Below the pieces are notes generated by a model. That model was given only the letters and a program-made list of their open reading frames with translations. It made no database searches and was not told the DNA's origin. The position numbers and the translations under genes are program-made. 64,000 nucleotides of DNA from Larkinella rosea. Lineage in GTDB: Bacteria; Bacteroidota; Bacteroidia; Cytophagales; Spirosomataceae. The number at the start of each line of letters is the position of its first letter. The first letter of the stretch is position 1. Positions 38,642 to 47,670 of this stretch are shown here, in pieces. Where the stretch lies: the NCBI RefSeq assembly GCF_003858635.1, contig NZ_RQJO01000009.1:124001-188000 (forward strand), read 5' to 3'.

Positions 38642-40546
38642 TTACATACTCTTGTTCAACACCCGCACTTTGACGTGCGACGGATTTTTGTTCGAAAAGT
38701 AAACCCGTTGGGTCGTTTTCTGGAAATCGGCTTCCGTGGCGTCATAAATGTTCATGAATTTGCCCGGATTTCGGTCCACCAGCGGAAACCACGAACTTTG
38801 CACCTGCACCATCAGTTTGTGCCCTTTTTTGAACGTATGGGCCGCATCCTGCATGTCGAACTTCACTTCCGAAACCTCGCCCGGTTTCATCGGCTCCGGT
38901 TTCGAGAAGCTGTTGCGGAACTTCGCCCGCATGACTTCACCCCGCACCAGCAGCTGAAAACCGGCCATTTTGGTCGTCGGAATCGGGCTGGTCAGCGTCG
39001 TGGAATCGGGATAAACGTCGATCAGTTTCACCACAAAATCGGCGTCGGTGCCGCTCGTCGTCACAAACAGATTCGCCATCACGTTTCCGGTAATCGTCAG
39101 GTCTTCGGTCAACGCTTCCGACTCGTACACCATCACATCCGGGCGGGCAGCTGCAAACCGCTGGTCTTCGTACATGAAGTCACTGCCCCGAATGATCTGG
39201 ACGTTGTTGGTATACGGAACCGGTTTTTTGGGATCGTTCGTGTATTCGTCAAAAACCGGCTCATTTTCCTTCGGCGGTTCAAACGACAGTTTGCCGCCGG
39301 TGTGCAGGTAAATGTTCCGTTCCTGCGACTCTTTCGGCGGCCACTGGCTGTATTGTTTCCACTCGTTGGCCCCCGTCAGGAAGATCGACGCATCCGGAAG
39401 TTGCGGGTCCGGACCGTCTTTCAGGTAATGATTGAAGAACGGAAACTCGATTTTCTCCCGGTAATACGGGGCGGTTTTGGCACCAAACCGGATGTTTCCC
39501 AGCGTTTCGCCCGTGCTGCGCGCCCAGCCGCCGTGAATCCACGGACCCATCACCAGTTTGTTGGTCGTCTTCGGGTTTTTACTTTCGATCCCCGCGTAGA
39601 CTTTCAGCGGACCGTATAAATCCTCCTGATCGAACCAGCCGCCAACGGTCAAAATCGCCGGTTTGATGTTCTTCAAATGCGGAACGACTGCCCGGCTTTG
39701 CCAGTATTCGTCGTAATTGTCGTGCACCATCATCTCCTGCCAGAGCGCGTTTTCGCCTTTAAAATACTTCTCGTTGACCTTCGACAGTGGCCCGACATTC
39801 ATGTAAAACTTGTAGGAATCCGGCGTGTCGTAGCCGGTAAAACGTGGCCCTCCCTTCGATGTCGGAACGGGGCGAGGCTGGCCGTACGACGACAGGAAGG
39901 CAAAGGTTCCCATCAGGAAAAACGCGCCGTTGTGGTGCCGGTCGTCGCCCATGTACCAATCTGTAACCGGTGCCTGGGGCGAAACCACTTTCAGCGCCGG
40001 ATGCGCGTCGATGGCCGTCATGGTGGTGTAAAAACCGGGTGCCGAAATGCCCCAGGTGCCCACACGTCCGTTGTTGTTCGGGATATTTTTGATCAGCCAG
40101 TCAATGGAATCATACGTATCCGAACTCTCGTCCACATCGGTTTTGGATTTTTTGTTGGCGATGTGCGGCCGAACCGCTACGAAATTTCCTTCTGACATCC
40201 AGCGGCCCCGAACGTCCTGATAGACAAAGATATACCCGTCGCGCGCGAACACCATCGAAGGCCCCAGCGAGGTTTTATACTTGTCTTCGCCGTAGGGTGC
40301 CACGCTGTAGGGCGTCCGGTCGAACATGATCGGGTATTTCTGCGAGGTGTTTTTCGGAACGTAGATCGACGTAAACAGTTTCACGCCGTCACGCATCGGC
40401 ACCATCCGCTCCAGCTTGGTGTAATTTTCCAGGATGTACAGCGAATCCGCTTTATTGGCGGGCAATTGCGCCAGCAGTGGCTGTTCCAATCCCCGCCAGA
40501 CGATCAGCAGCAGGATCAGCGACAGTATTTTGACAGTAGTTTTCAT
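38642..40546 (-). CDS. CocE/NonD-family alpha/beta hydrolase
   Basis: Serine hydrolase of the X-Pro dipeptidyl-peptidase/CocE family (acylases, esterases, peptidases). Signal-like N-terminus (ILSLILLLIVWRGLEQPLLAQ). The core is VPMRDGVKLFTSIYVPK, DVRGRWMSEGNF, the nucleophile elbow VGTWGISAPGFYTTM with Ser168, and APVTDWYMGDDRHHNGAFFL. The C-terminal jelly-roll domain (CocE_C) runs from about residue 430 to KSM. 634 residues, full length. Start lies 12 bases after the upstream esterase stop, last gene of the SusC-SusD operon. This suggests hydrolysis of an ester or amide substrate brought to the periplasm. Confidence 0.9.
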   Translation of the reverse strand: MKTTVKILSLILLLIVWRGLEQPLLAQLPANKADSLYILENYTKLERMVPMRDGVKLFTSIYVPKNTSQKYPIMFDRTPYSVAPYGEDKYKTSLGPSMVFARDGYIFVYQDVRGRWMSEGNFVAVRPHIANKKSKTDVDESSDTYDSIDWLIKNIPNNNGRVGTWGISAPGFYTTMTAIDAHPALKVVSPQAPVTDWYMGDDRHHNGAFFLMGTFAFLSSYGQPRPVPTSKGGPRFTGYDTPDSYKFYMNVGPLSKVNEKYFKGENALWQEMMVHDNYDEYWQSRAVVPHLKNIKPAILTVGGWFDQEDLYGPLKVYAGIESKNPKTTNKLVMGPWIHGGWARSTGETLGNIRFGAKTAPYYREKIEFPFFNHYLKDGPDPQLPDASIFLTGANEWKQYSQWPPKESQERNIYLHTGGKLSFEPPKENEPVFDEYTNDPKKPVPYTNNVQIIRGSDFMYEDQRFAAARPDVMVYESEALTEDLTITGNVMANLFVTTSGTDADFVVKLIDVYPDSTTLTSPIPTTKMAGFQLLVRGEVMRAKFRNSFSKPEPMKPGEVSEVKFDMQDAAHTFKKGHKLMVQVQSSWFPLVDRNPGKFMNIYDATEADFQKTTQRVYFSNKNPSHVKVRVLNKSM

Positions 40547-40558
40547 AGGATCGATTCA

Positions 40559-42196
40559 CTAGTTGGCTTTTGTGGTCGCACTTTTTGCCGGAGCCATTTT
40601 TTTAATGTGGGCATCCATGATCTTGAGCAATTCGCCGTTGGAATAGGGTCGCCAGCTATGACCTCCCCGGTCGCCGTACGTTACCGAACCGCCATAAGCC
40701 GGATTGGTCGTTTTGCTCAAAAACTCGTCGACTTTATACACCCCAAAGTTAAGGAAGAAATCATCCATCCGCCCCACAATAATGTTCAGTTTACCCACCA
40801 GTTTCGGACCCACCGTCGCCCAGTTTTTCTCCAGGTAGTAGTGCAGGTCGTAATGCTCTTTCCAGTAAGTGGCTACGCTGGGATCGATCACCCCGGTTTT
40901 TTTGTCGAACAGCGGTTTGAAATACCCGTCGGCACCCACCGGCCCGAACACCGAGCTCCAGATGTCGAGCTGACCCCCCGAGCGGCCTTTCGTGCCGTTC
41001 ACCAGTTCCATTGTGTTCCGCTGCTCGGAGGTCAGACGGGCTTCACCCGTGGCCGGAATCCGCGTGTTCGTCGTCGGAACCTTGTACCATTCATACTCTT
41101 TATAGAACGCATTTTTGTCCTTGTAAATATCGATGCCTTCGACATTCCAGAAATCGAGCGGATCGGGCGCAAACGACCAGGTTCCGCCGTAAAAATCCGG
41201 GTACCAAACCTGTAGCGCGAACGATTCCCAGCCGCCGGTCGAACCGCCGGTCAATAACCGGGCGTAACCTTCGCGGATGCAGCGGAATTTCTTCTCGATT
41301 TCCGGAATCAGCTCTTCGTGAATGGCGTCGCCAAACGGGCCGTTGTTGGCCGAGTTGACCGCGTACGAATCATCGAAATACGGCGACGGATGTTGCAGCG
41401 TAATGGCGATAAACTTGGGCGCATTGTCCGCCGTCCAGTCTTTGTAAAACTCGTTGTTCGGATTTTCGGCAAACCGGAACGGGGGGGCGGTGGAGAAGTG
41501 TCCCTGCTGATAAACCGTCGGATACATCCGGCCCGGTTCTTCGTCGTAGCCTTTTGGTAACAAAATAGTCGCGCCGATGAAAATCGGGTGACCCCAGAAT
41601 TTCGTCAGTTTTTCGCTCTGAATTTTGATGTGCTTCACCCACTTGGTGTCGGCTGGCACCGAAATCGGCGGAATTACTTTCGAGACTTCCAGCTTGATGG
41701 TTTCGCTTTTCGTCGGATCGATCGTAATTTTCTGAACGGGGCTATAGACATTGCCCGGCGAGCGGGTCCACTGCTGGCCTTCCCACTGATCCATGTGCAT
41801 CCAGACCGTATGCCCGTCCGACCGCTTGAATTCCGTGTATTTGTTCAAAACCGCCTGTACAAAATACTCGCCTTTGGGAACGTCTTTCAGGGCGTTGATC
41901 GGGTAGCCCAGCGTTGTGCCGTCGATGGTCACGGCCTTGCCCGAAGCCAGTTTCTCGAAATCGACACCCCAGAACTGCGTCCCGTAACGGCCCACCTGAA
42001 GTCGCGGTTCGGTGCTGTCTTTGCGTGAAATGATCAGAAACATCCGGCCCGTGAGCGGAGTCGAACTGATGGCCGTTGGATACGAAATATCAAACTTGAG
42101 CTTCGTCTGGGCAAAACCGGTCAGTGTGGTGAGCAGGGTCAGCATGACCAATGCCCACCGGACCGGCGGAGTTGAATGGATTCGTGTCATAGTCAT
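40559..42196 (-). CDS. Exported esterase D/enterochelin esterase-like hydrolase
   Basis: Periplasmic alpha/beta-hydrolase of the putative esterase (EstD/Fes-like) family. From ATG 42196 (545 residues, alternative 42190) it has a signal peptide with TLLTTLTGFAQ, an N-terminal beta domain, then a hydrolase domain with VYQQGHFSTAPP, FGDAIHEELIPEIEKKF and the nucleophile elbow LLTGGSTGGWESFAL (Gly-Gly-Ser-Thr-Gly-Gly). C-terminal GHSWRPYSNGE likely holds the catalytic His. The longer frame from 42259 would overlap the SusD stop region. Lies 25 bases after SusD and 12 before CocE, so one operon. Confidence 0.88.
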   Translation of the reverse strand: MTMTRIHSTPPVRWALVMLTLLTTLTGFAQTKLKFDISYPTAISSTPLTGRMFLIISRKDSTEPRLQVGRYGTQFWGVDFEKLASGKAVTIDGTTLGYPINALKDVPKGEYFVQAVLNKYTEFKRSDGHTVWMHMDQWEGQQWTRSPGNVYSPVQKITIDPTKSETIKLEVSKVIPPISVPADTKWVKHIKIQSEKLTKFWGHPIFIGATILLPKGYDEEPGRMYPTVYQQGHFSTAPPFRFAENPNNEFYKDWTADNAPKFIAITLQHPSPYFDDSYAVNSANNGPFGDAIHEELIPEIEKKFRCIREGYARLLTGGSTGGWESFALQVWYPDFYGGTWSFAPDPLDFWNVEGIDIYKDKNAFYKEYEWYKVPTTNTRIPATGEARLTSEQRNTMELVNGTKGRSGGQLDIWSSVFGPVGADGYFKPLFDKKTGVIDPSVATYWKEHYDLHYYLEKNWATVGPKLVGKLNIIVGRMDDFFLNFGVYKVDEFLSKTTNPAYGGSVTYGDRGGHSWRPYSNGELLKIMDAHIKKMAPAKSATTKAN

Positions 42197-42221
42197 ATAG
42201 GAAAGGATTGGGTTTGGATTC

Positions 42222-43601
42222 TTACTGCGGATTTTTTGCGTCCCACTGCACTTCGGCAAACGGCCGGATCAACTGATCGTACACCTTGTGGTTGGGTTGA
42301 TCGTTGGGCAATTGAGTTAACCGACCATACCGGCGCATATCGAACCAGCGGTGACCTTCGTAAAACAGCGAATACCGGCGTTGATTCAGCAATTCGTCGA
42401 TCAGGCCGTTTTTGTCGTTGACAATCGCCGGTTTGGCCGTCGCCAGGTCTTTCAACCCGGCAGCCACCCGCACCTTGTTCAGGGCCGTAACGGCCTCGGC
42501 CAGTTTTCCGGTTTGAATCATGGCTTCGGCATACATCAGAATCAGTTCTTCGTTCCGGATGATCGAAATTGGCGCGGTGCTGGTCGTATAGAGGGACGCA
42601 TCGTATTCCCCGATAATTCCACTTAAAGCGCGCGATGACGTCCGTTTCGTTACTTTTTTCAAACGCGTATCGCCCGCTTCGGCCTGCGAAATGAACAGCG
42701 CCTGGGCCACCACGGGCGAAGCCGTAGTATTCATTTGCTGGAACTGCGGATTCACAATGTCGCCCGAAGTGGTGGAATACGTGAAGTTCGGACCGGTCGT
42801 CATCGCACCGTTCAGATCGAAAAATGAGTCGTTCAGGAGCGTCAGTAAACCGGTCCAGTCCGATTGGTACATGGCCGTGCGGGCCGCCAATGCCCGGTTG
42901 AATTTCCGGAAGTTGGCAGGCGTGTTAAAACCGGCGTAGCCGCTCGTCACCGTAAAGCCAAACGCCGTACCGCCAGCCGCCAGTTGCGTGGCTCCTTCGT
43001 CGAGCAGTCGCCGAATTTCCTTCAGACCGTCTTCGTACGAAACAAACGGACCCGGTTTCAGCATGTCGCCCGGGCTGTACAAATCCGTATACTTGATCCG
43101 AATGCCATTTTTATACTGCATGTTCAGCATAATCAGCATCGTGTAGGCATCCACCGTATTGACGAAACCCTTGATCCCTTCCTTCTCGGCATCGGTCAGG
43201 GCGCCCGGTGCGGAGTTTTCGGCGGCAATCCGGAAGTACTCAGCCCGTCGACGGGTCTGGGCGAAGTCGGCATAATACCCGTTGAACAGGGTCGTGGCGC
43301 TAAAACCGCCGTTGGTACTGCCGAGCAATTCGGTGGTCCAGGTCAACTCGGTCGACGCCAGGTTGTAGATTTCCCGGCCAATCGACCCGGCCACCAGAAC
43401 GTAGTTGGACCGCCCGTTGCGGATGGCCGACTGAATCCCGATGCCCAGCTGGTTGATCTGAATGCGGGACGCATTGGTCAAAACCGATTCGAGCGGAGGG
43501 TTGTTGGGATCGATGCTGTTTTCGACCTCGAAAAAGCTGCAGGAAAGCAGGGTAAATGCCAGTCCGGCCAGTAGAACGATATGTTTCAGAGAGAATTTCA
43601 T
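42222..43601 (-). CDS. SusD/RagB-family outer-membrane lipoprotein
   Basis: Substrate-capturing lipoprotein of the second SusCD pair. Lipoprotein signal with lipobox LLSCSF (Cys21). SusD-fold features include FNGYYADFAQTRRRAEYF, KGFVNTVDAYTMLIML, and the C-terminal EELILMYAEAMIQTG and LNQRRYSLFYEGHRWFDMRRYGRL. At 459 residues it is shorter than average, with the reduced loops seen in SusD proteins for small substrates. Starts 27 bases after the SusC stop and ends 25 bases before the esterase start. Confidence 0.94.
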   Translation of the reverse strand: MKFSLKHIVLLAGLAFTLLSCSFFEVENSIDPNNPPLESVLTNASRIQINQLGIGIQSAIRNGRSNYVLVAGSIGREIYNLASTELTWTTELLGSTNGGFSATTLFNGYYADFAQTRRRAEYFRIAAENSAPGALTDAEKEGIKGFVNTVDAYTMLIMLNMQYKNGIRIKYTDLYSPGDMLKPGPFVSYEDGLKEIRRLLDEGATQLAAGGTAFGFTVTSGYAGFNTPANFRKFNRALAARTAMYQSDWTGLLTLLNDSFFDLNGAMTTGPNFTYSTTSGDIVNPQFQQMNTTASPVVAQALFISQAEAGDTRLKKVTKRTSSRALSGIIGEYDASLYTTSTAPISIIRNEELILMYAEAMIQTGKLAEAVTALNKVRVAAGLKDLATAKPAIVNDKNGLIDELLNQRRYSLFYEGHRWFDMRRYGRLTQLPNDQPNHKVYDQLIRPFAEVQWDAKNPQ

Positions 43602-43628
43602 GTAGAATAATGTTGGGTTAACCGTGAC

Positions 43629-46600
43629 TTAAAAATCGACCGCCAGGTGGAAGAACAACCGCTTGCTGTTCGGGAAAGCCGCGTTATCGACGCTGGCACC
43701 CACCGACTGGTTTCCGAAGTTGGAAACTTCCGGATCGTAGCCCTTGTAGTTGGTCCAGGTGAGCGGATTCTGCGCCGACGCGCCGACCTTTACGTTGGAA
43801 ACCACGTTACCAAACGCCTTGGTTAACAGTGCTTTCGGAATGGTGTAGTACAACGAAACTTCCCGCAGCCGCACGTAGCTGGCATCCTGAATGAATTCGC
43901 GGGCCGTGACGTTCGGGTTGGTTGGGAGCCGCGCCCGGCCGTTTGGCAGACCCACATTGCCGTACAGGTTCTCAACTTTGCTCCAGTCGGTGGTGGTGCC
44001 GCCCGTATCTTTCTGCTTGATCGTCAGGTTGGAGTTGTAATTACCCTGGCTGGTGTGCAGCAGGAACGACAGATCGAAGTGCTGGAACAGTTTGAACTGG
44101 TTCGAAAACGAAATCTGGTAGCGAGGCTGGGCGTCTTCGTAACGGGTTGCCTGCGCAACGCCCTGGGCATCCGCTACGTTCGGGGAGCCAAACCAGCGCG
44201 TCGGCGACTCGCCGAGCCGCAACTGGTTCCGGCCGTAAATACTGAAACCAGAGCCAACCGTCGTGTTCGGAATTTCGAGCCGCGTGATTTTGCTGCGGTT
44301 GAACCAGTACTGCACCTGCGAGGTCCAGGTGAAGTTCGACAGTTCGACCGGTACGACGTTCAAACCCAGCTCAACCCCTTTGTTTTGCAAATCACCAACC
44401 GGATACGCGTTGAACTGCGTTACGCCCGTTCCTGATGCTAACGTATACGGATTCAGGAGGTTAAAGACTTTTTTGTCGTAGTAGGTCGCTTCCAGATTGA
44501 TGCGATTTTTGAACAAGCCGAGGTCAACGCCCCATTCCACTTCCTGCGCGGTTTCGGGCTCGATGGTCGGATTCCCCACGCTCGTTGGCGTTACCGAACC
44601 AAGCTGACCGTCGATGATCGTCGTACCCAACGAGGTAAAGATGTTACCATATGCCGGCACACCCCCGGTTCGACCGAACGCTCCGCGCAGTTTCAACTGG
44701 CTGATCGGTTCGTAATCCCAGAAACCGAACTTCGCGACGTTGACGGCCAGCGATGCCCGTGGAAAACCGTACCACTTCTCGTTGTCGCCGTTCAGACTCG
44801 ATTTGTCAAACCGAATCCCAACCGTACCGATAATCTTGTCCTGGTAGTTAGCTTCCTGTTGGGCCACCATACCCACATCCTGCCAGGCCTGCCAGGTTTC
44901 GCTGAACGTCCGGACGCTACCGGTATTCGGGTTTTTCTGTTTCGGTAACAAACCGTCGCCCTGAATCCAGCTAAAGTCATTGTCGGTCGTTAACCGAACC
45001 GTTCCCACCTGCGAGGTCAAATCAAGTTTGCCACCCATCAACTGCCAGTTGTAGATCAGGAAAGCCTGCAAATTGGTGTTGAAGCTCCGGTTTTTCGAAT
45101 ACCGCGACGCCCCCGGAGTCGCCCGCGTCAACTGCGACTGCAAATCTTCCGGGAAATAAACCTCGGCTTCCGTGTTCACATAATCCAAACCGCCCTGCAA
45201 GGCCAGTTTCAGCGTGCTGTTGGGTTTTTGCAGGAAGTAAATGTTGCTGGTGAACGACTGAATAAACCGGTTGGTATTTTCATCGTTGATCGTGCGCTCG
45301 GCAATGGCAATCGGACTGTCGCCGGTGTAGCGTGAGAGCGGATACACGCCGTTGACCGGGAACAGTTGGGCGTAATTGGGTGTGTACGCCAGCGTGTAAC
45401 CGATCGAAACCCCGCGGTTGTCGTTTCCGCTGAAGCTCCGTTGCGCACCGGTTCGCATGTAGTTGGAGCCAATCGAGAAGTCGACCCACTTCGCCAGTTT
45501 GTGATCCACATTCAACCGGATCGATTTTCGCTGAAAACCGGTGCCTTTCTGAATGCCGGTTTCGTCGTTCAGCGCCGTAGCGAAGTAAAACTTCGTTTTG
45601 TCGTTCCCGCCCGAAACGCTCAGGCGGGTGTTGGTGATTTTTCCGGTATTGCCGTAAATGTATTTTTCGTAATCGTAGATTTTCCCTTCGGCGGTGGCTT
45701 TCTGCCAGAGTTCGATCTCGGTTTTACTCCCGCTGCCGACCGTTCCGTTCCCGAATACATAATCAAATTTAGTCTGTCCTTCCGGGCCGATCGGGTCCAG
45801 GCTCCAGCCTTCCGAACCCAATAATTTGATCGCCGACGAGAAACCCACGTCCTGCCCAAAGCTTACTTTGGTTTTCCCGGCTTTCCCTTTTTTGGTCGTA
45901 ATGATGATGACCCCGGCATTGGCGCGCGTTCCGTAGATGGCGGCTGCACTGGGGCCTTTCAGGATTTCCATCGACTCGATGTCGGCAGGGTTGATGTCCG
46001 AAATCCGGTTGGGTGCCTGGTCCTGATTTGTACCAGCCCCGCTGAACGATCCGGAACCCGCACCGGTAGCAAACTGCGAGTTGTTAACAAACACACCATC
46101 AACGACATACAGCGGTTCAGAGCTTCCGTTGATGGACGAAATACCGCGCAGTTTCACGGAAATACCACCACCGGGCGCTCCGCTGTTCTGGACAATGTTG
46201 GCCCCGACAATTTTTCCGCTCATGGCCGCATCGAGCGTTACCGGGCGGGTTTTACCCACCAGCTCATCCGACGAAATCCGGGTAACGGCGTTGGCCGCGT
46301 TGCTTCGTTTGACGCTCGTCGCCAAACCCGAAATAATGACTTCATCGAGACTCTGGGCGGCTTCCGTCATCGAAATGTTGTAGACGTTGGTCGAGGCCGA
46401 AACGGGCGATTCCTGCGTCAGAAAACCGATGTACGAGAAAACCAGTGTTTTCGTACCGGCCGGTGCGAGCAGCGTATAATTTCCGTTAACGTCCGAAACG
46501 CTCCCCTTCGAGGAACCTTTGGCAACGACGTTGACGCCGGGTAACGGAGAGCCATCGGCTGAACTGGAGATTTTTCCGGATAACGTTCGGTCCTGAGCCC

Positions 46601-46661
46601 AGGCTTTTCCGACTCCGCCGACAACGATCCAGACGAGCAGCAGTGCATAGATTTGCTTCAT
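43629..46661 (-). CDS. SusC/RagA-family TonB-dependent outer-membrane transporter
   Basis: Complete SusC-type importer, 1010 residues. Signal peptide MKQIYALLLVWIVVGGVGKAWAQ, carboxypeptidase-like regulatory domain (LPGVNVVAKGSSKGSVSD), SLDEVIISGLATSVKRSNA before the plug, plug motif GSSEPLYVVDGVF, then a 22-stranded barrel ending in the aromatic KRLFFHLAVDF. First gene of the operon with SusD, an esterase and a CocE-like hydrolase. A palindromic operator and promoter lie about 240 bases upstream. Unlike most glycan PULs there is no glycosidase in the operon, so the substrate may be an ester, acyl-sugar or peptide. Confidence 0.96.
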   Translation of the reverse strand: MKQIYALLLVWIVVGGVGKAWAQDRTLSGKISSSADGSPLPGVNVVAKGSSKGSVSDVNGNYTLLAPAGTKTLVFSYIGFLTQESPVSASTNVYNISMTEAAQSLDEVIISGLATSVKRSNAANAVTRISSDELVGKTRPVTLDAAMSGKIVGANIVQNSGAPGGGISVKLRGISSINGSSEPLYVVDGVFVNNSQFATGAGSGSFSGAGTNQDQAPNRISDINPADIESMEILKGPSAAAIYGTRANAGVIIITTKKGKAGKTKVSFGQDVGFSSAIKLLGSEGWSLDPIGPEGQTKFDYVFGNGTVGSGSKTEIELWQKATAEGKIYDYEKYIYGNTGKITNTRLSVSGGNDKTKFYFATALNDETGIQKGTGFQRKSIRLNVDHKLAKWVDFSIGSNYMRTGAQRSFSGNDNRGVSIGYTLAYTPNYAQLFPVNGVYPLSRYTGDSPIAIAERTINDENTNRFIQSFTSNIYFLQKPNSTLKLALQGGLDYVNTEAEVYFPEDLQSQLTRATPGASRYSKNRSFNTNLQAFLIYNWQLMGGKLDLTSQVGTVRLTTDNDFSWIQGDGLLPKQKNPNTGSVRTFSETWQAWQDVGMVAQQEANYQDKIIGTVGIRFDKSSLNGDNEKWYGFPRASLAVNVAKFGFWDYEPISQLKLRGAFGRTGGVPAYGNIFTSLGTTIIDGQLGSVTPTSVGNPTIEPETAQEVEWGVDLGLFKNRINLEATYYDKKVFNLLNPYTLASGTGVTQFNAYPVGDLQNKGVELGLNVVPVELSNFTWTSQVQYWFNRSKITRLEIPNTTVGSGFSIYGRNQLRLGESPTRWFGSPNVADAQGVAQATRYEDAQPRYQISFSNQFKLFQHFDLSFLLHTSQGNYNSNLTIKQKDTGGTTTDWSKVENLYGNVGLPNGRARLPTNPNVTAREFIQDASYVRLREVSLYYTIPKALLTKAFGNVVSNVKVGASAQNPLTWTNYKGYDPEVSNFGNQSVGASVDNAAFPNSKRLFFHLAVDF

Positions 46662-47040
46662 TACTTATTAGTTTGGGTTGTATAAAAAAGTTAAGAAATT
46701 CACGCTGAATGGGTGGAGGTAAAGGCAAAGCAAAACCGTAGCTCCCGATTGGCCGGAAGACCTCAAAAAGAGTCAATGCGGGGAGGAATAATTGGCAAAC
46801 CGGAAGTTTGCAAGAGATTGTATTCGCCTGGAGGTTTTGTTGTAAGGAGTCAGGTTGCTGACGATACAATTATAGGTATTTATTCTTAAGCTACAAATTA
46901 TATTTTGACAATATTGGAATTGTCAAAATAATAAGTAAATTATTACTGGTCTTTTAGAATTAAAATTGGTATATTTTTATCTTTATTGTAATATTTTGCA
47001 GAAATAGGGTTGTAGGATACAAACTATTGCCTTTAAGTAG
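46662..47040. other. Intergenic region before the SusCD-hydrolase operon
   Basis: About 380 AT-rich bases. Apart from the promoter/operator at 46894-46930 I see no gene. A leader of about 230 bases would separate the promoter from the SusC start and could fold. Confidence 0.6.
46894..46930 (-). promoter_or_regulatory. Promoter with palindromic operator for SusC operon
   Basis: A perfect inverted repeat with 12-base arms tattttgacaat and attgtcaaaata (46901-46912, 46919-46930) around 6 bases. On the reverse strand a TTTG box (46927-46924) and a TATAATTTG box (46902-46894, one base longer than TAnnTTTG) are about 21 bases apart. The palindrome thus covers the promoter from -33 to -7, where a repressor or sensor could act. 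Confidence 0.55.
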
Positions 47041-47643
47041 TTATTCGGCTAATCGTATCACAAAATTCTTAATAGAGTTCTTTTTTATAATTTTTATCAA
47101 TTTTCCTTTTTCATAAAAATACTCGTCTTCCCGGTCGGCGACTCTAACGCGGTAACTTCCTTTTTTAGTTGGCTCGATGGTGGCGTAATCACCAAAATAT
47201 TCCGCAAAAACGCGGGTGCGGCCAATGGGTTCTTCGTAGTATAACCGCATGGCCGTGAAGTCGATAGGCTGCGATTCAGTCGCTTTCCGTTCGTATTTAT
47301 ATTGCCGGACATTGATATCGTAATGATCTTTTTGCCAGATAATGTCTGACTGATAATTCCCGTGGTTCGATAGGGCGTCGATGTCGGAATGGAGGAGTTG
47401 GCGAGTAGCCGGGTCGAAGCGGGATACGGTTTTGTAAAGCACTTTCACCTTCCCGAAAAACCAGCATTCGACGTCGCTGACCTGATCGTATACCACCGAA
47501 TTCGGGCTGGTAATTTGCGCGACTGCCATCGTTCCAATCCGAAAACCGGCCACTTCGATGTTGTATTTTTGCGTAACCGTCTGGCAGAAACACCGCGCTC
47601 CGGTCAGTACCAGTAAAGCAATAATGAGAAATCCGTGTAGCAC
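47041..47643 (-). CDS. DUF6134 family exported protein
   Basis: 200-residue exported protein resembling DUF6134, function unknown. GTG start at 47643, signal peptide LHGFLIIALLVLTGARCFCQ. Beta-rich body: KYNIEVAGFRIGTMAVAQ, SDVECWFFGKVKVLYKT, AMRLYYEEPIGRTRVFAEYF, YEKGKLIKIIKK, similar to periplasmic lipocalin-like proteins that are read as 'DUF3108-like'. The start lies only 27 bases from the divergent GH20 start, so its promoter must overlap one of the two genes. Confidence 0.78.
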   Translation of the reverse strand: MLHGFLIIALLVLTGARCFCQTVTQKYNIEVAGFRIGTMAVAQITSPNSVVYDQVSDVECWFFGKVKVLYKTVSRFDPATRQLLHSDIDALSNHGNYQSDIIWQKDHYDINVRQYKYERKATESQPIDFTAMRLYYEEPIGRTRVFAEYFGDYATIEPTKKGSYRVRVADREDEYFYEKGKLIKIIKKNSIKNFVIRLAE

Positions 47644-47670
47644 GCTGGGACTTGTTTTCGTTATTATTGA

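Noticed and set aside
38543-39619. 358-codon frame on the + strand opposite the CocE-like gene
   Set aside because: It is a shadow of the real gene: His/Arg/Phe-rich translation without any family pattern, no start signal, while the reverse frame has a full hydrolase.
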